Of a stretch of DNA of 5,743 nt, positions 1 to 5,743 are shown in pieces (positions within the stretch are counted from its first letter, which is position 1; each line of letters opens with the position of its first letter). Both the position numbers and the translations under genes were made by a program. Origin of the DNA: DAOTEJ01 sp035454085. GTDB lineage: Bacteria > Pseudomonadota > Gammaproteobacteria > Burkholderiales > Burkholderiaceae_F. The stretch is taken from the NCBI GenBank assembly GCA_035454085.1, contig DAOTEJ010000117.1:1-5743 (forward strand), read 5' to 3'. The notes below the pieces were generated by a model that was not told the origin of the DNA, searched no databases, and saw only the letters and a list, made by a program, of their open reading frames with translations.

Positions 1-380
1 TAGCGGATCGCCTTGGGGCGGATGTAGGGCTCGACCACCTGCTCGATGTTGAGCGCGCTCTGCACGCGCGCCTCGATGCCCCCGCGGCGCAGCGCGTCCT
101 GCAGCGCCATCGAGTTCATGACCGTGGCCATCATGCCCATGTAGTCGCCGGTGGCGCGGTCCATCCCCGCGGCGCCGAGCGCGACGCCGCGGAAGATGTT
201 GCCGCCACCGATCACGATGGCCAGTTCCACACCGAGCCCCACCACCTCGCGGATGTCGGCCACCATGGCCTCGATCGTGGCGCGGTTGATGCCGAAGGCG
301 TCGTCGCCCATCAGCGCCTCGCCCGAGAGCTTGAGCAGCACGCGCCGGAAGGCAGGCGCACCCGATGCGGAACCGGTCAT
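1..380 (-). CDS. pyrH: UMP kinase (uridylate kinase), N-terminal 126 residues, cut by the window edge
   Basis: Bacterial UMP kinase phosphorylates UMP to UDP with ATP in the cytosol, feeding UTP and CTP synthesis; the family is hexameric, belongs to the amino acid kinase fold, and is typically activated by GTP and inhibited by UTP. The visible 126 codons begin MTGSASGAPAF and show the phosphate-binding KLSGEAL at residues 17-23, the glycine-rich IGGGNIFRG at 57-65, and GDYMGMMATVMN at 78-89, all matching the family in order. The protein is about 240 residues in relatives, so roughly half is missing to the left. ATG at 380-378 is chosen because a GAGGAGG ribosome site lies 4 bases upstream and the N-terminal extension before the first strand has the length usual for proteobacteria. 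It follows tsf by 9 bases, so it is probably cotranscribed with it. The frame is open to the window edge. Identification is secure from motifs. Confidence 0.96.
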   Translation of the reverse strand, partial: MTGSASGAPAFRRVLLKLSGEALMGDDAFGINRATIEAMVADIREVVGLGVELAIVIGGGNIFRGVALGAAGMDRATGDYMGMMATVMNSMALQDALRRGGIEARVQSALNIEQVVEPYIRPKAIR

Positions 381-384
381 GACG

Positions 385-391
385 CCTCCTC
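385..391 (-). promoter_or_regulatory. pyrH ribosome binding site overlapping the tsf stop codon
   Basis: On the minus strand GAGGAGG (391 to 385) is a near-perfect Shine-Dalgarno sequence, 4 bases before the pyrH ATG. Its first two bases are the last two of the tsf TGA stop (392-390). A ribosome ending tsf therefore sits on the pyrH initiation region, which suggests translational coupling; the coupling itself is inferred. Confidence 0.85.
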
Positions 392-1277
392 AGCCGCGCG
401 CGGCGGCGGCCTGCGCGGCCACCTCGGCGGCGAAGTCGTTGCTCTTCTTCTCGATGCCCTCGCCCACCACGAAGAGCGTGAAGCCCTTGACCTTCGCGCC
501 CTTGCTCTTGAGCAGCTGCTCGACGGTCTGCTTGTCGTCCTTCACGAAGGGCTGCGACAGCAGGGTCACTTCCTTGAGGAACTTCTGCACCGTGCCCTCG
601 GCGATCTTCTCGAGCATGGCCTCGGGCTTGCCGGCCTCGCGCGCCTTCTCGATGGCCACGCGGCGCTCGGTCTCGAGCGCCTCGGGGGCCACGCCGCTGG
701 CGTCCAGGGCGCGCGGCTTCGAGGCGGCCACGTGCATGGCCACGTCGCGGCCCAACTCGGCGTCGCCGCCCACCAGGTCCACCAGCACGCCGATCTTCGA
801 GCCGCCGTGCACGTACTGCGCGAGCGCGCCCTCGGTCGTCACGCGCACGAAGCGGCGCACGCTCATGTTCTCGCCGATCTTGCCCACCAGCGCGGTGCGT
901 ACGGTCTCGACGGTGCCCTCGCCCAGCGGCAGGGCCGACAGGGCAGCCACGTCGGCGGGGCTCTTCTCGATCACCAGGCGCGCCAGGTCGTTGGCGAACT
1001 TGATGAAGTCGTCGTTCTTGGCCACGAAGTCGGTCTCGGAATTGACCTCGACGATCGCGCCGGTCTTGCCGTCGGCGGCGATGGCGATCGCCACCACGCC
1101 CTCGGCCGCGATGCGCGCGGCGGCCTTGCTCGCCTTGCTGCCGAGCTTGACGCGCAGGATCTCCTCGGCCTTGGCCATGTCGCCACCGGCCTCGGTGAGC
1201 GCCTTCTTGCATTCCATCATCGGCGCGTCGGTCTTCTCGCGCAGTTCCTTGACCATGCCTGCGGTGATCTCCGCCAT
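390..1277 (-). CDS. tsf: Translation elongation factor Ts
   Basis: EF-Ts is the guanine nucleotide exchange factor of EF-Tu: it binds EF-Tu-GDP in the cytosol and releases GDP so that EF-Tu can be recharged with GTP. The 295 residues are slightly longer than the 283 of E. coli. The N-terminal UBA-like domain (about 1-55) contains VKELREKTDAPMMECKKAL at 9-27, the family's first signature. The second signature, EVNSETDFVAKND, is at 77-89 and holds the TDFV motif (82-85) whose Asp and Phe, by homology, intrude near the Mg2+ site of EF-Tu. The core continues with KIGENMSVRR (133-142), HGGSKIGVLV (157-166) and AMHVAASKP (180-188), and the C-terminus has the conserved VGEGIEKKSNDFAAEVAAQ. The ATG start has an AGAGGAG ribosome site 6 bases upstream. 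It lies downstream of rpsB behind a hairpin terminator, and directly upstream of pyrH. Confidence 0.98.
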   Translation of the reverse strand: MAEITAGMVKELREKTDAPMMECKKALTEAGGDMAKAEEILRVKLGSKASKAAARIAAEGVVAIAIAADGKTGAIVEVNSETDFVAKNDDFIKFANDLARLVIEKSPADVAALSALPLGEGTVETVRTALVGKIGENMSVRRFVRVTTEGALAQYVHGGSKIGVLVDLVGGDAELGRDVAMHVAASKPRALDASGVAPEALETERRVAIEKAREAGKPEAMLEKIAEGTVQKFLKEVTLLSQPFVKDDKQTVEQLLKSKGAKVKGFTLFVVGEGIEKKSNDFAAEVAAQAAAARG

Positions 1278-1283
1278 GGGGTG

Positions 1284-1290
1284 CTCCTCT
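1284..1290 (-). promoter_or_regulatory. tsf ribosome binding site
   Basis: AGAGGAG on the minus strand (1290 to 1284), 6 bases before the tsf ATG. It fixes the start at 1277 and lies downstream of the rpsB-tsf terminator hairpin, so any transcript that passes the hairpin keeps an exposed tsf initiation site. Confidence 0.85.
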
Positions 1291-1307
1291 TTCCTAGAAA
1301 TCGCTAC

Positions 1308-1330
1308 AAAAAAGGGGCTTGCGCCCCTTT
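1308..1330 (-). terminator. Intrinsic terminator or attenuator between rpsB and tsf
   Basis: Read on the minus strand, AAAGGGGC (1330-1323) pairs perfectly with GCCCCUUU (1318-1311) around a GCAA tetraloop (1322-1319), and the U run continues to 1308, giving six consecutive U residues (1313-1308). An 8-base-pair stem, a stable GNRA loop and a U tract make a classic rho-independent terminator. It begins 22 bases after the rpsB stop and ends about 30 bases before tsf. No tsf promoter of consensus quality is visible in the remaining spacer, so the hairpin probably lets part of the transcription through and sets the ratio of S2 to EF-Ts/UMP kinase. A partial terminator between rpsB and tsf is known in E. 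coli; partial readthrough here is inferred. Confidence 0.88.
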
Positions 1331-1352
1331 GTGGAAACCGTGCCGGGGCGGA

Positions 1353-2105
1353 TTACTGCGCGCCTTCGGACACGACCTCGACGAACTCCTCGTCACCCTC
1401 GGCCGCCGCCACCACGCCGGCGAGCGACTGGGCACGGCCCTCGAGCACCGCGTCGGCCATGGCGCGCGCGTACAGGCGCACGGCACGGGCCGAGTCGTCG
1501 TTGCCGGGGATCACGTAGGCCACGCCCTCGGGCGAGTGGTTGGTGTCGACCACGCCGATCACCGGGATGCCGAGCTTGGCGGCTTCCTGCACGGCGATCT
1601 TGTGGTAGCCCACGTCGATCACGAAGATCGCGTCGGGCAGGGTGTTCATGTCCTTGATGCCGCCGATCGACTTGTTCAGCTTCTCGATCTCGCGGCTGAA
1701 GTCGAGCGCTTCCTTCTTGGTCATGCGCTCCAGGCCGCCGTCGGCCAGGGTCTGCTCCATGTCCTTGAGGCGCTTGATCGAGACCTTCACGGTCTTGAAG
1801 TTGGTGAGCATGCCGCCCAGCCAGCGCTGGTCAACGAAGGGCACGCCGGCGCGGGTGGCCTCCTCGATGATGGTCTCGCGGGCCTGGCGCTTGGTGCCGA
1901 CGAACAGCAGCGTGCCGCGGTTGGCGGTGAGCTGGCGCGCGAACTTGAGCGCCGCCTCGAACTGCTCGACGGTCTTCTCGAGGTTGATGATGTGGATCTT
2001 GTTGCGCGAACCGAAGATGTACTGCGACATCTTGGGGTTCCAGAAGCGGGTCTGGTGGCCGAAGTGGACTCCCGCTTCCAGCATCTGACGCATGCTGACG
2101 GACAT
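1353..2105 (-). CDS. rpsB: 30S ribosomal protein S2
   Basis: S2 is a late-assembling protein of the small ribosomal subunit, located on the solvent side between head and body, and required for binding of S1 in proteobacteria. The 250-residue product matches the family from end to end: VSMRQMLEAGVHFGHQTRFW near the N-terminus (from residue 3), NPKMSQYIFG (23-32), HIINLEKT (38-45), LLFVGTKRQA (66-75), DQRWLGGMLTNF (92-103, the strongest landmark), and the second family signature from PDAIFV at 157 to GIP at 181, followed by GVVDTNHSP (184-192). Start at ATG 2105-2103 is supported by AAGAGGT 5 bases upstream and by alignment with the short N-terminus of homologues. The stop is TAA at 1355-1353. 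It is the first gene of an rpsB-tsf-pyrH arm, with its own strong promoter far upstream and a terminator just downstream. Nothing in the protein looks unusual. Confidence 0.98.
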   Translation of the reverse strand: MSVSMRQMLEAGVHFGHQTRFWNPKMSQYIFGSRNKIHIINLEKTVEQFEAALKFARQLTANRGTLLFVGTKRQARETIIEEATRAGVPFVDQRWLGGMLTNFKTVKVSIKRLKDMEQTLADGGLERMTKKEALDFSREIEKLNKSIGGIKDMNTLPDAIFVIDVGYHKIAVQEAAKLGIPVIGVVDTNHSPEGVAYVIPGNDDSARAVRLYARAMADAVLEGRAQSLAGVVAAAEGDEEFVEVVSEGAQ

Positions 2106-2320
2106 GTGATACCTCTTCTACTAGGGTTGGGTCTGACGCCTGCATCGACGCCGCGCTTCCTGTGAAGCGGCGGCACCCTGGTGATGCGGCGCGCGATTTT
2201 GGACCGGACGCCCTGCCGCTGCGCCGCCCTGCCGGGAACAAGCCCGCGGTCAAGGTGGCGTGGCGGCCGGGTTGCGACGCCACACCATCGGGATGACGGC
2301 AAGGCGAAGATCCGACCAAG
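2106..2320 (-). promoter_or_regulatory. Long 5' leader of rpsB, candidate S2 autoregulatory region
   Basis: If transcription starts about 7 bases after the -10 box (near 2320), the rpsB mRNA carries an untranslated leader of about 215 bases. It ends in a ribosome site AAGAGGT (2117-2111). Visible structure includes a hairpin with a 7-base stem near the 5' end (2283-2277 pairing with 2261-2255, 15-base loop), a smaller CGGG/CCCG hairpin (2246-2233), and a 10-base direct repeat (plus-strand cgccctgccg at 2209-2218 and 2225-2234). In E. coli and other gammaproteobacteria S2 represses its own operon through the rpsB leader; that this leader does the same is inference from position and length only. 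No protein-coding gene is visible here on either strand. Confidence 0.45.
2111..2117 (-). promoter_or_regulatory. rpsB ribosome binding site
   Basis: AAGAGGT on the minus strand (2117 to 2111), 5 bases before the rpsB ATG. It decides the start at 2105 and would be the expected target of any S2-mediated translational repression. Confidence 0.75.
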
Positions 2321-2325
2321 CTCGC

Positions 2326-2331
2326 TATTAT
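2326..2331 (+). promoter_or_regulatory. Possible -10 box of a plus-strand map promoter
   Basis: TATTAT on the plus strand lies on top of the minus-strand rpsB -10 box because the site is a near palindrome (GCTATTATAGC, 2324-2334). It would give a start near 2338 and a map leader of about 28 bases. No recognisable -35 box occurs 16-18 bases upstream and there is no extended -10 TGn, so this is a weak call; activator-dependent use or another start is equally possible. Confidence 0.35.
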
Positions 2332-2356
2332 AGCTGCCCTCCCCCGCCTCTCTCAA
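2327..2356 (-). promoter_or_regulatory. Sigma-70 type promoter of rpsB
   Basis: On the minus strand TTGAGA (2356-2351) is separated by 18 bases from a perfect TATAAT (2332-2327). The -35 box matches consensus at four of six positions, with the key TTGA intact, and the A/T-rich -10 stands out sharply in very GC-rich surroundings. The predicted start is near 2320. The -35 box lies only 9 bases before the map start codon, so RNA polymerase at this promoter would cover the map initiation region. Strength and use are inferred from the sequence. Confidence 0.8.
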
Positions 2357-2365
2357 GCAGCCGCC

Positions 2366-3190
2366 ATGGCCATCGTCATCAAGACCGCCCAGGACATCGA
2401 GGGCATGCGCCTTGCCGGCCGACTCGCGGCCGAGGTGCTCGACCACGTCACCCCCTTCGTGAAGGCCGGCGTCACCACCGCCGAGCTCGACCGCATCTGC
2501 CACGACTACATGGTCCAGGTGCAGGGCACGATTCCCGCGCCCCTGAATTACGCGCCCCCGGGTTATCCCCCGTTTCCCAAGGCGATCTGCACCTCGGTGA
2601 ACCATCAGGTGTGCCACGGCATCCCGGGCGACAAGGTCCTCAAGAGCGGCGACATCGTCAACCTCGACATCACCGTCATCAAGGACGGCTACCACGGCGA
2701 CACCAGCCGCATGTTCATCGTGGGCGAAGCCTCGGTGGCCGCGCGCCGCCTGTGCGAGGTCACCTACGAGGCCATGTGGAAGGGCATCGAGCAGGTGTGC
2801 CCCGGCGCCCACCTGGGCGACATCGGCCACGCCATCCAGAAGTTCGCCGAGCCGCACGGCTTCAGCATCGTGCGCGAGTTCTGCGGCCACGGCATCGGCA
2901 AGAAGTTCCACGAGGAGCCCCAGGTCCTGCACTACGGCCGGCCCGGCACCCTCGAGCAACTGGCCGCGGGCATGATCTTCACCATCGAGCCCATGATCAA
3001 CGCCGGCCGGCGCGAGATCCGCGACCTGCCCGACGGCTGGACCATCGTCACCAAGGACCGCAGCCTCTCGGCCCAGTGGGAGCACACCGTGCTCGTCACC
3101 GAGACCGGCTACGAGATCCTCACCCTCTCGGCCGCCTCGCCGCCCCCGCCGGCGTTCATCGCTGCGCGCGAAGAACAGGTTCCGGCCTAG
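2366..3190 (+). CDS. map: Type I methionine aminopeptidase
   Basis: This cytosolic metalloprotease removes the initiator methionine from nascent proteins with a small second residue, after deformylation. The 274 residues align with the 264-residue E. coli enzyme throughout. All five dinuclear metal ligands are present: D101 (in NLDIT), D112 (in GDTS), H175 (in CGHGIG), E208 (in TIEPM) and E239 (in QWEHT). Catalytic H84 (VCHGIP) and substrate-contacting H182 (FHEEP) are also present, so it should be active. It has no N-terminal SH3 or zinc-finger extension. Differences from E. coli are about four extra residues in the APPGYPPFPK loop (63-72) and a proline-rich C-terminal tail (SPPPPAF, 258-264). 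The ATG start gives the expected MAIVIKTAQDIEGMRLAGRLA-type N-terminus. No good Shine-Dalgarno sequence precedes it. It diverges from rpsB and is followed by glnD after 4 bases, probably in one transcript. Confidence 0.97.
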   Translation: MAIVIKTAQDIEGMRLAGRLAAEVLDHVTPFVKAGVTTAELDRICHDYMVQVQGTIPAPLNYAPPGYPPFPKAICTSVNHQVCHGIPGDKVLKSGDIVNLDITVIKDGYHGDTSRMFIVGEASVAARRLCEVTYEAMWKGIEQVCPGAHLGDIGHAIQKFAEPHGFSIVREFCGHGIGKKFHEEPQVLHYGRPGTLEQLAAGMIFTIEPMINAGRREIRDLPDGWTIVTKDRSLSAQWEHTVLVTETGYEILTLSAASPPPPAFIAAREEQVPA

Positions 3191-3197
3191 CGCCGTG
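3188..3197 (+). promoter_or_regulatory. map-glnD junction: stop codon, 4-base gap, GTG start without a clear ribosome site
   Basis: The map TAG (3188-3190) is followed by four bases and the glnD GTG (3195-3197). The 15 bases before the GTG hold no AGGAGG-like sequence; the nearest AGG (3177-3179) is 15 bases away, too far for normal use. Ribosomes finishing map most likely reinitiate on glnD. The spacing and missing site are directly seen; reinitiation is inferred. Confidence 0.6.
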
Positions 3198-5743
3198 GGC
3201 GATCCCGCCTTCGCCCTGCGCGACGAACTGCGCGCCCGCCGCGAAGTCCTGATCGCCGCCTTCCTGGCCGGCGGCGGGGTCGAGGCCCTGCTCAAGGGCC
3301 TGGCCCATGCCACCGACGAGCTGCTGCGCAGGATGGTGGGCGAGTCCGGGCTGGACCCGGCCACCGCCATCCTCGCCGTGGGCGGCTACGGGCGCGGCGA
3401 GCTGTTCCCGCACTCCGACGTCGACGTGCTGATCCTCCTGCCCGAGGCGCCCGAGCTCGACGAGCGCGAGCGCATCGAGGCCCTGGTCGGCCGCCTCTGG
3501 GACCTGGGCCTGCACATCGGCCACAGCGTGCGCACCGTGGCCGAGTGCCGCGAGGAAGCCGCGCGCGACATCACCGTGCAGACCTCGATGATCGAGGCCC
3601 GCCTCGTGGCCGGGCCGCGGCCGCTGTTCGCCCGCTTCCGGCGCGCCGTGGCCGCCACGATGGACGCGCGCGCCTTCTTCCGCGCCAAGATGCTCGAGCA
3701 GCAGCAGCGCCACACCAAGTACCACGAGACCCCGTACTCGCTCGAGCCGAACATCAAGGAAAGCCCCGGCGGCCTGCGCGACCTGCACGTGGTCATGTGG
3801 GTGGCCCGCGCCGCCGGCCTGGGCAGCAGCTGGGGCGAGATGGCCCGCAACGGCCTGATCACCCTGGACGAGGCGCGCAACCTGCGCCGCGTCGAGCGCC
3901 GCCTCAAGGACATCCGCGCCCGCGTGCACCTGGTGGCCAACCGGCGCGAGGACCGGCTGGTGTTCGACGTGCAGCAGGCGGTGGCCGCCTCGGCGCACAT
4001 CGAGCCCACCGGCTCGCGCCGCGCGGGCGAGGTGCTGATGCAGCGCTACTACCTGGCCGCCAAGGCCATCACCCAGCTCAACACCATCTTGCTGCTCAAC
4101 ATCGAGCAGCGCCTCTTCGAGCGCGGCCGCGGCGAGCCCGTGCCGCTGGACGAGACCTTCGTGGCGCGCGACGAGCGCCTGGACCTGGCCGCCGACGACG
4201 GCCTGGAGCGCGACCCCAACGGCATCCTGCGCGGCTTTCTGCTGCTGGAGCAGCACCCCGAGCTCAAGGGCATGTCCACCCGCCTGCTGCGCGCCCTGTG
4301 GCACGCCCGCGAGGGCATGGACGGCGCCTTCCGGCGCGACCCGCGCAACCGCGCCACCTTCCTGGCCATCCTGCAGCAGCGCAAGGGCGTGCTCCACGCC
4401 CTGCGCGCCATGAACCAGTGGGGCATCCTGGGCCGCTACCTGCCGGTGTTCCGCCGCATCGTGGGGCAGATGCAGCACGACCTGTTTCACGTCTACACCG
4501 TGGACCAGCACATCCTGCAGGTGGTGCGCAACCTGCGCCGCTTCATGCTCTCGGAGTACGCGCACGAGTACCCGCTGTGCAGCCAGCTGATCGCCGACTT
4601 CGACTCGCCCTGGCTGCTGATCGTGGCCGCGCTGTTCCACGACATCGCCAAGGGCCGCGGCGGCGACCACAGCACCCTGGGCGCGCGCGACGTGCGCCGC
4701 TTCTGCCGCGACCACGGCCTGGGCGCCGACGACACCGAGCTCGTGGCCTTTCTGGTCGAGCACCACCTGACCATGAGCACCGTGGCGCAGAAGCAGGACC
4801 TCGCCGACCCCGCGGTGATCGAACGCTTTGCCGCCACCGTGGGCAGCGAGCGGCGCCTGACCGCGCTGTACCTGCTCACCGTGGCCGACATCCGCGGCAC
4901 CAGCCCCAAGGTGTGGAACGCCTGGAAGGGCAAGCTGCTCGAAGACCTGTTCCGCCTCACCCGCCGCCGCCTGGGCGGCGAGCCCGCCTCGCCCACCGCG
5001 CTGCTCGAGTCGCGCAAGCAGGAAGCCCTGCACGTGCTGCGCCTCTACGGCCTGCAAGACAGCGCGCGCGACGAGCTCTGGGCCCAGCTCGACGTGGTCT
5101 ACTTCCTGCGCCACAGCGCGCAGGACATTGCCTGGCACACCCGCTCGCTGTTCTCGCGCGTCAACGCCGAGCAGCCCATCGTGCGCGCGCGCCTGGCGCG
5201 CATTGGCGAGGGCGCCGAGGTGCTGATCTACGCCCGCGACCGCAAGGACCTGTTCGCCCGCGTGGCGGGCTACTTCGAGTCGCGCAACCTGTCCATCCTG
5301 GACGCGCGCATCCACACCACGCGCCACGGCTACGCGCTCGACACCTTTCTGGTCACCGACCACGGCCAGCACCCGCACTACCGCGAACTGCTCTCGCAGA
5401 TCGAGCACGAACTGGCCGCGGCCATCGCCTCCGACGCGCCCCTGGTGGCCCCGGCGCGCGGGCGCATGTCGCGCAAGTCGCGCCACTTTCCGGTCACCCC
5501 GGCCGTGGCCCTGCAGCCCGACGAGCGCGGCCGCAGCTACCTGCTCAGCGTCACCGCCACCGACCGCATCGGGTTGCTATCGAGCATCGCCCGCGTGCTG
5601 GCCGCGCACCAGATCAACGTGCAGACCGCCAAGATCCTCACCCTGGGCGAGCGCGTGGAAGACGTCTTCCTGGTCGACGGCGCCGCCCTGGCCGAAGCCA
5701 AGCGGCAGATCGAGGTTGAGACGGAGTTGCTGGCGGCGATTGC
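3195..5743 (+). CDS. glnD: Bifunctional PII uridylyltransferase / uridylyl-removing enzyme, 3' end cut by the window edge
   Basis: GlnD senses glutamine: at low glutamine it adds UMP to PII proteins (GlnB/GlnK) and at high glutamine removes it, controlling glutamine synthetase adenylylation and NtrBC. The 849 visible codons read without interruption. The nucleotidyltransferase domain has GGYGRGEL at 63-70 followed by S74 and catalytic D75 and D77 (SDVDVL). A central segment holds SPGGLRDLH (around 192-200). The HD hydrolase domain has H432 (DLFHVYTVDQH), the H482-D483 pair (LFHDIAKGRGGDHS), H523/H524 (VEHHLTM) and D565 (TVADIRGT). Two ACT domains, which bind glutamine in homologues, lie at about 674-740 and 782-849. 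Relatives are about 850-900 residues, so only a few to a few dozen residues are missing. The start is GTG at 3195: no in-frame ATG lies just upstream, and the next ATG (3333) would remove the conserved N-terminal helix. No ribosome site is seen, which suggests coupling to map, whose stop is 4 bases away. Confidence 0.96.
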   Translation, partial: MGDPAFALRDELRARREVLIAAFLAGGGVEALLKGLAHATDELLRRMVGESGLDPATAILAVGGYGRGELFPHSDVDVLILLPEAPELDERERIEALVGRLWDLGLHIGHSVRTVAECREEAARDITVQTSMIEARLVAGPRPLFARFRRAVAATMDARAFFRAKMLEQQQRHTKYHETPYSLEPNIKESPGGLRDLHVVMWVARAAGLGSSWGEMARNGLITLDEARNLRRVERRLKDIRARVHLVANRREDRLVFDVQQAVAASAHIEPTGSRRAGEVLMQRYYLAAKAITQLNTILLLNIEQRLFERGRGEPVPLDETFVARDERLDLAADDGLERDPNGILRGFLLLEQHPELKGMSTRLLRALWHAREGMDGAFRRDPRNRATFLAILQQRKGVLHALRAMNQWGILGRYLPVFRRIVGQMQHDLFHVYTVDQHILQVVRNLRRFMLSEYAHEYPLCSQLIADFDSPWLLIVAALFHDIAKGRGGDHSTLGARDVRRFCRDHGLGADDTELVAFLVEHHLTMSTVAQKQDLADPAVIERFAATVGSERRLTALYLLTVADIRGTSPKVWNAWKGKLLEDLFRLTRRRLGGEPASPTALLESRKQEALHVLRLYGLQDSARDELWAQLDVVYFLRHSAQDIAWHTRSLFSRVNAEQPIVRARLARIGEGAEVLIYARDRKDLFARVAGYFESRNLSILDARIHTTRHGYALDTFLVTDHGQHPHYRELLSQIEHELAAAIASDAPLVAPARGRMSRKSRHFPVTPAVALQPDERGRSYLLSVTATDRIGLLSSIARVLAAHQINVQTAKILTLGERVEDVFLVDGAALAEAKRQIEVETELLAAI

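Noticed and set aside
1311..1330. The same hairpin as a plus-strand terminator
   Set aside because: On the plus strand only three T residues follow the stem and there is no plus-strand gene upstream to end; the T run belongs to the minus-strand reading.
151..1518. 455-residue plus-strand open frame opposite pyrH, tsf and the end of rpsB
   Set aside because: Ser/Ala/Thr-rich antisense reading across three genes, with no motif or ribosome site.
732..2165. 477-residue plus-strand open frame opposite tsf and rpsB
   Set aside because: It spans two real genes and the terminator between them, and shows only biased His/Leu/Gly/Val composition without motifs. It is a shadow of tsf and rpsB.
2260..3252. 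330-residue plus-strand frame overlapping map
   Set aside because: Arg/His/Pro-rich frame-shifted reading of map, which itself carries all metal-binding residues.
1787..3370. 527-residue minus-strand open frame running from glnD and map through the promoter region into rpsB
   Set aside because: It crosses the divergent promoters and is antisense to map; composition is that of a GC-rich shadow frame.
3156..5486. 776-residue open frame on the minus strand opposite glnD
   Set aside because: Its composition is dominated by Ala, Gly, Val, His and Gln in a low-complexity pattern, as expected for the complement of a high-GC3 gene. The opposite strand encodes GlnD with intact catalytic motifs. It has no recognisable domain.
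3545..5719. 724-residue plus-strand open frame overlapping glnD in another frame
   Set aside because: Extremely rich in Arg, Pro, Ala and His, typical of a frame-shifted reading of GC-rich coding DNA; the glnD frame accounts for the region.
1..5743. Mobile element, CRISPR array, tRNA/rRNA, phage or defence genes, or a new system
   Set aside because: No long terminal repeats, spaced repeat units, tRNA-like cloverleaf or unfamiliar gene is visible. Five conserved core genes and their control regions explain nearly all of the window.

Overview
The window is a conserved housekeeping locus of a GC-rich proteobacterium. Protein signatures (UMP kinase, EF-Ts, S2, Map and GlnD, all close to proteobacterial forms), the very high G+C with strong G/C at third codon positions, and the gene order point to Betaproteobacteria. 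Burkholderiales, perhaps a Comamonadaceae-like lineage, is my best guess; the family-level guess rests on remembered protein style, not on a search.

Left half, all on the minus strand and read right to left: rpsB (ribosomal protein S2), a 75-base spacer with a textbook intrinsic terminator hairpin, tsf (elongation factor Ts), and after a 9-base gap pyrH (UMP kinase), which runs off the left edge. Right half, on the plus strand: map (methionine aminopeptidase) and, 4 bases after its stop, glnD (PII uridylyltransferase/uridylyl-removing enzyme), which runs off the right edge close to its expected end. The two arms diverge from a 260-base intergenic region. It carries a strong minus-strand promoter for rpsB (TTGAGA, 18-base spacer, TATAAT) placed unusually near the map start, a roughly 215-base rpsB leader, and a weaker possible plus-strand promoter for map.

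Functionally the minus arm makes a 30S ribosomal protein, the nucleotide exchange factor of EF-Tu, and the enzyme committing UMP to pyrimidine nucleotides. The plus arm makes the enzyme that trims N-terminal methionine from new proteins and the sensor that reports nitrogen status to PII proteins. The same layout is known in Escherichia coli and many proteobacteria.

I found no mobile element, CRISPR array, tRNA, rRNA or accessory gene, and no sign of a new system. All five coding frames are intact as far as they can be read. The points worth a second look are regulatory: the packed divergent promoter region, the rpsB leader, the rpsB-tsf terminator, and the coupling signals at the tsf-pyrH and map-glnD junctions.
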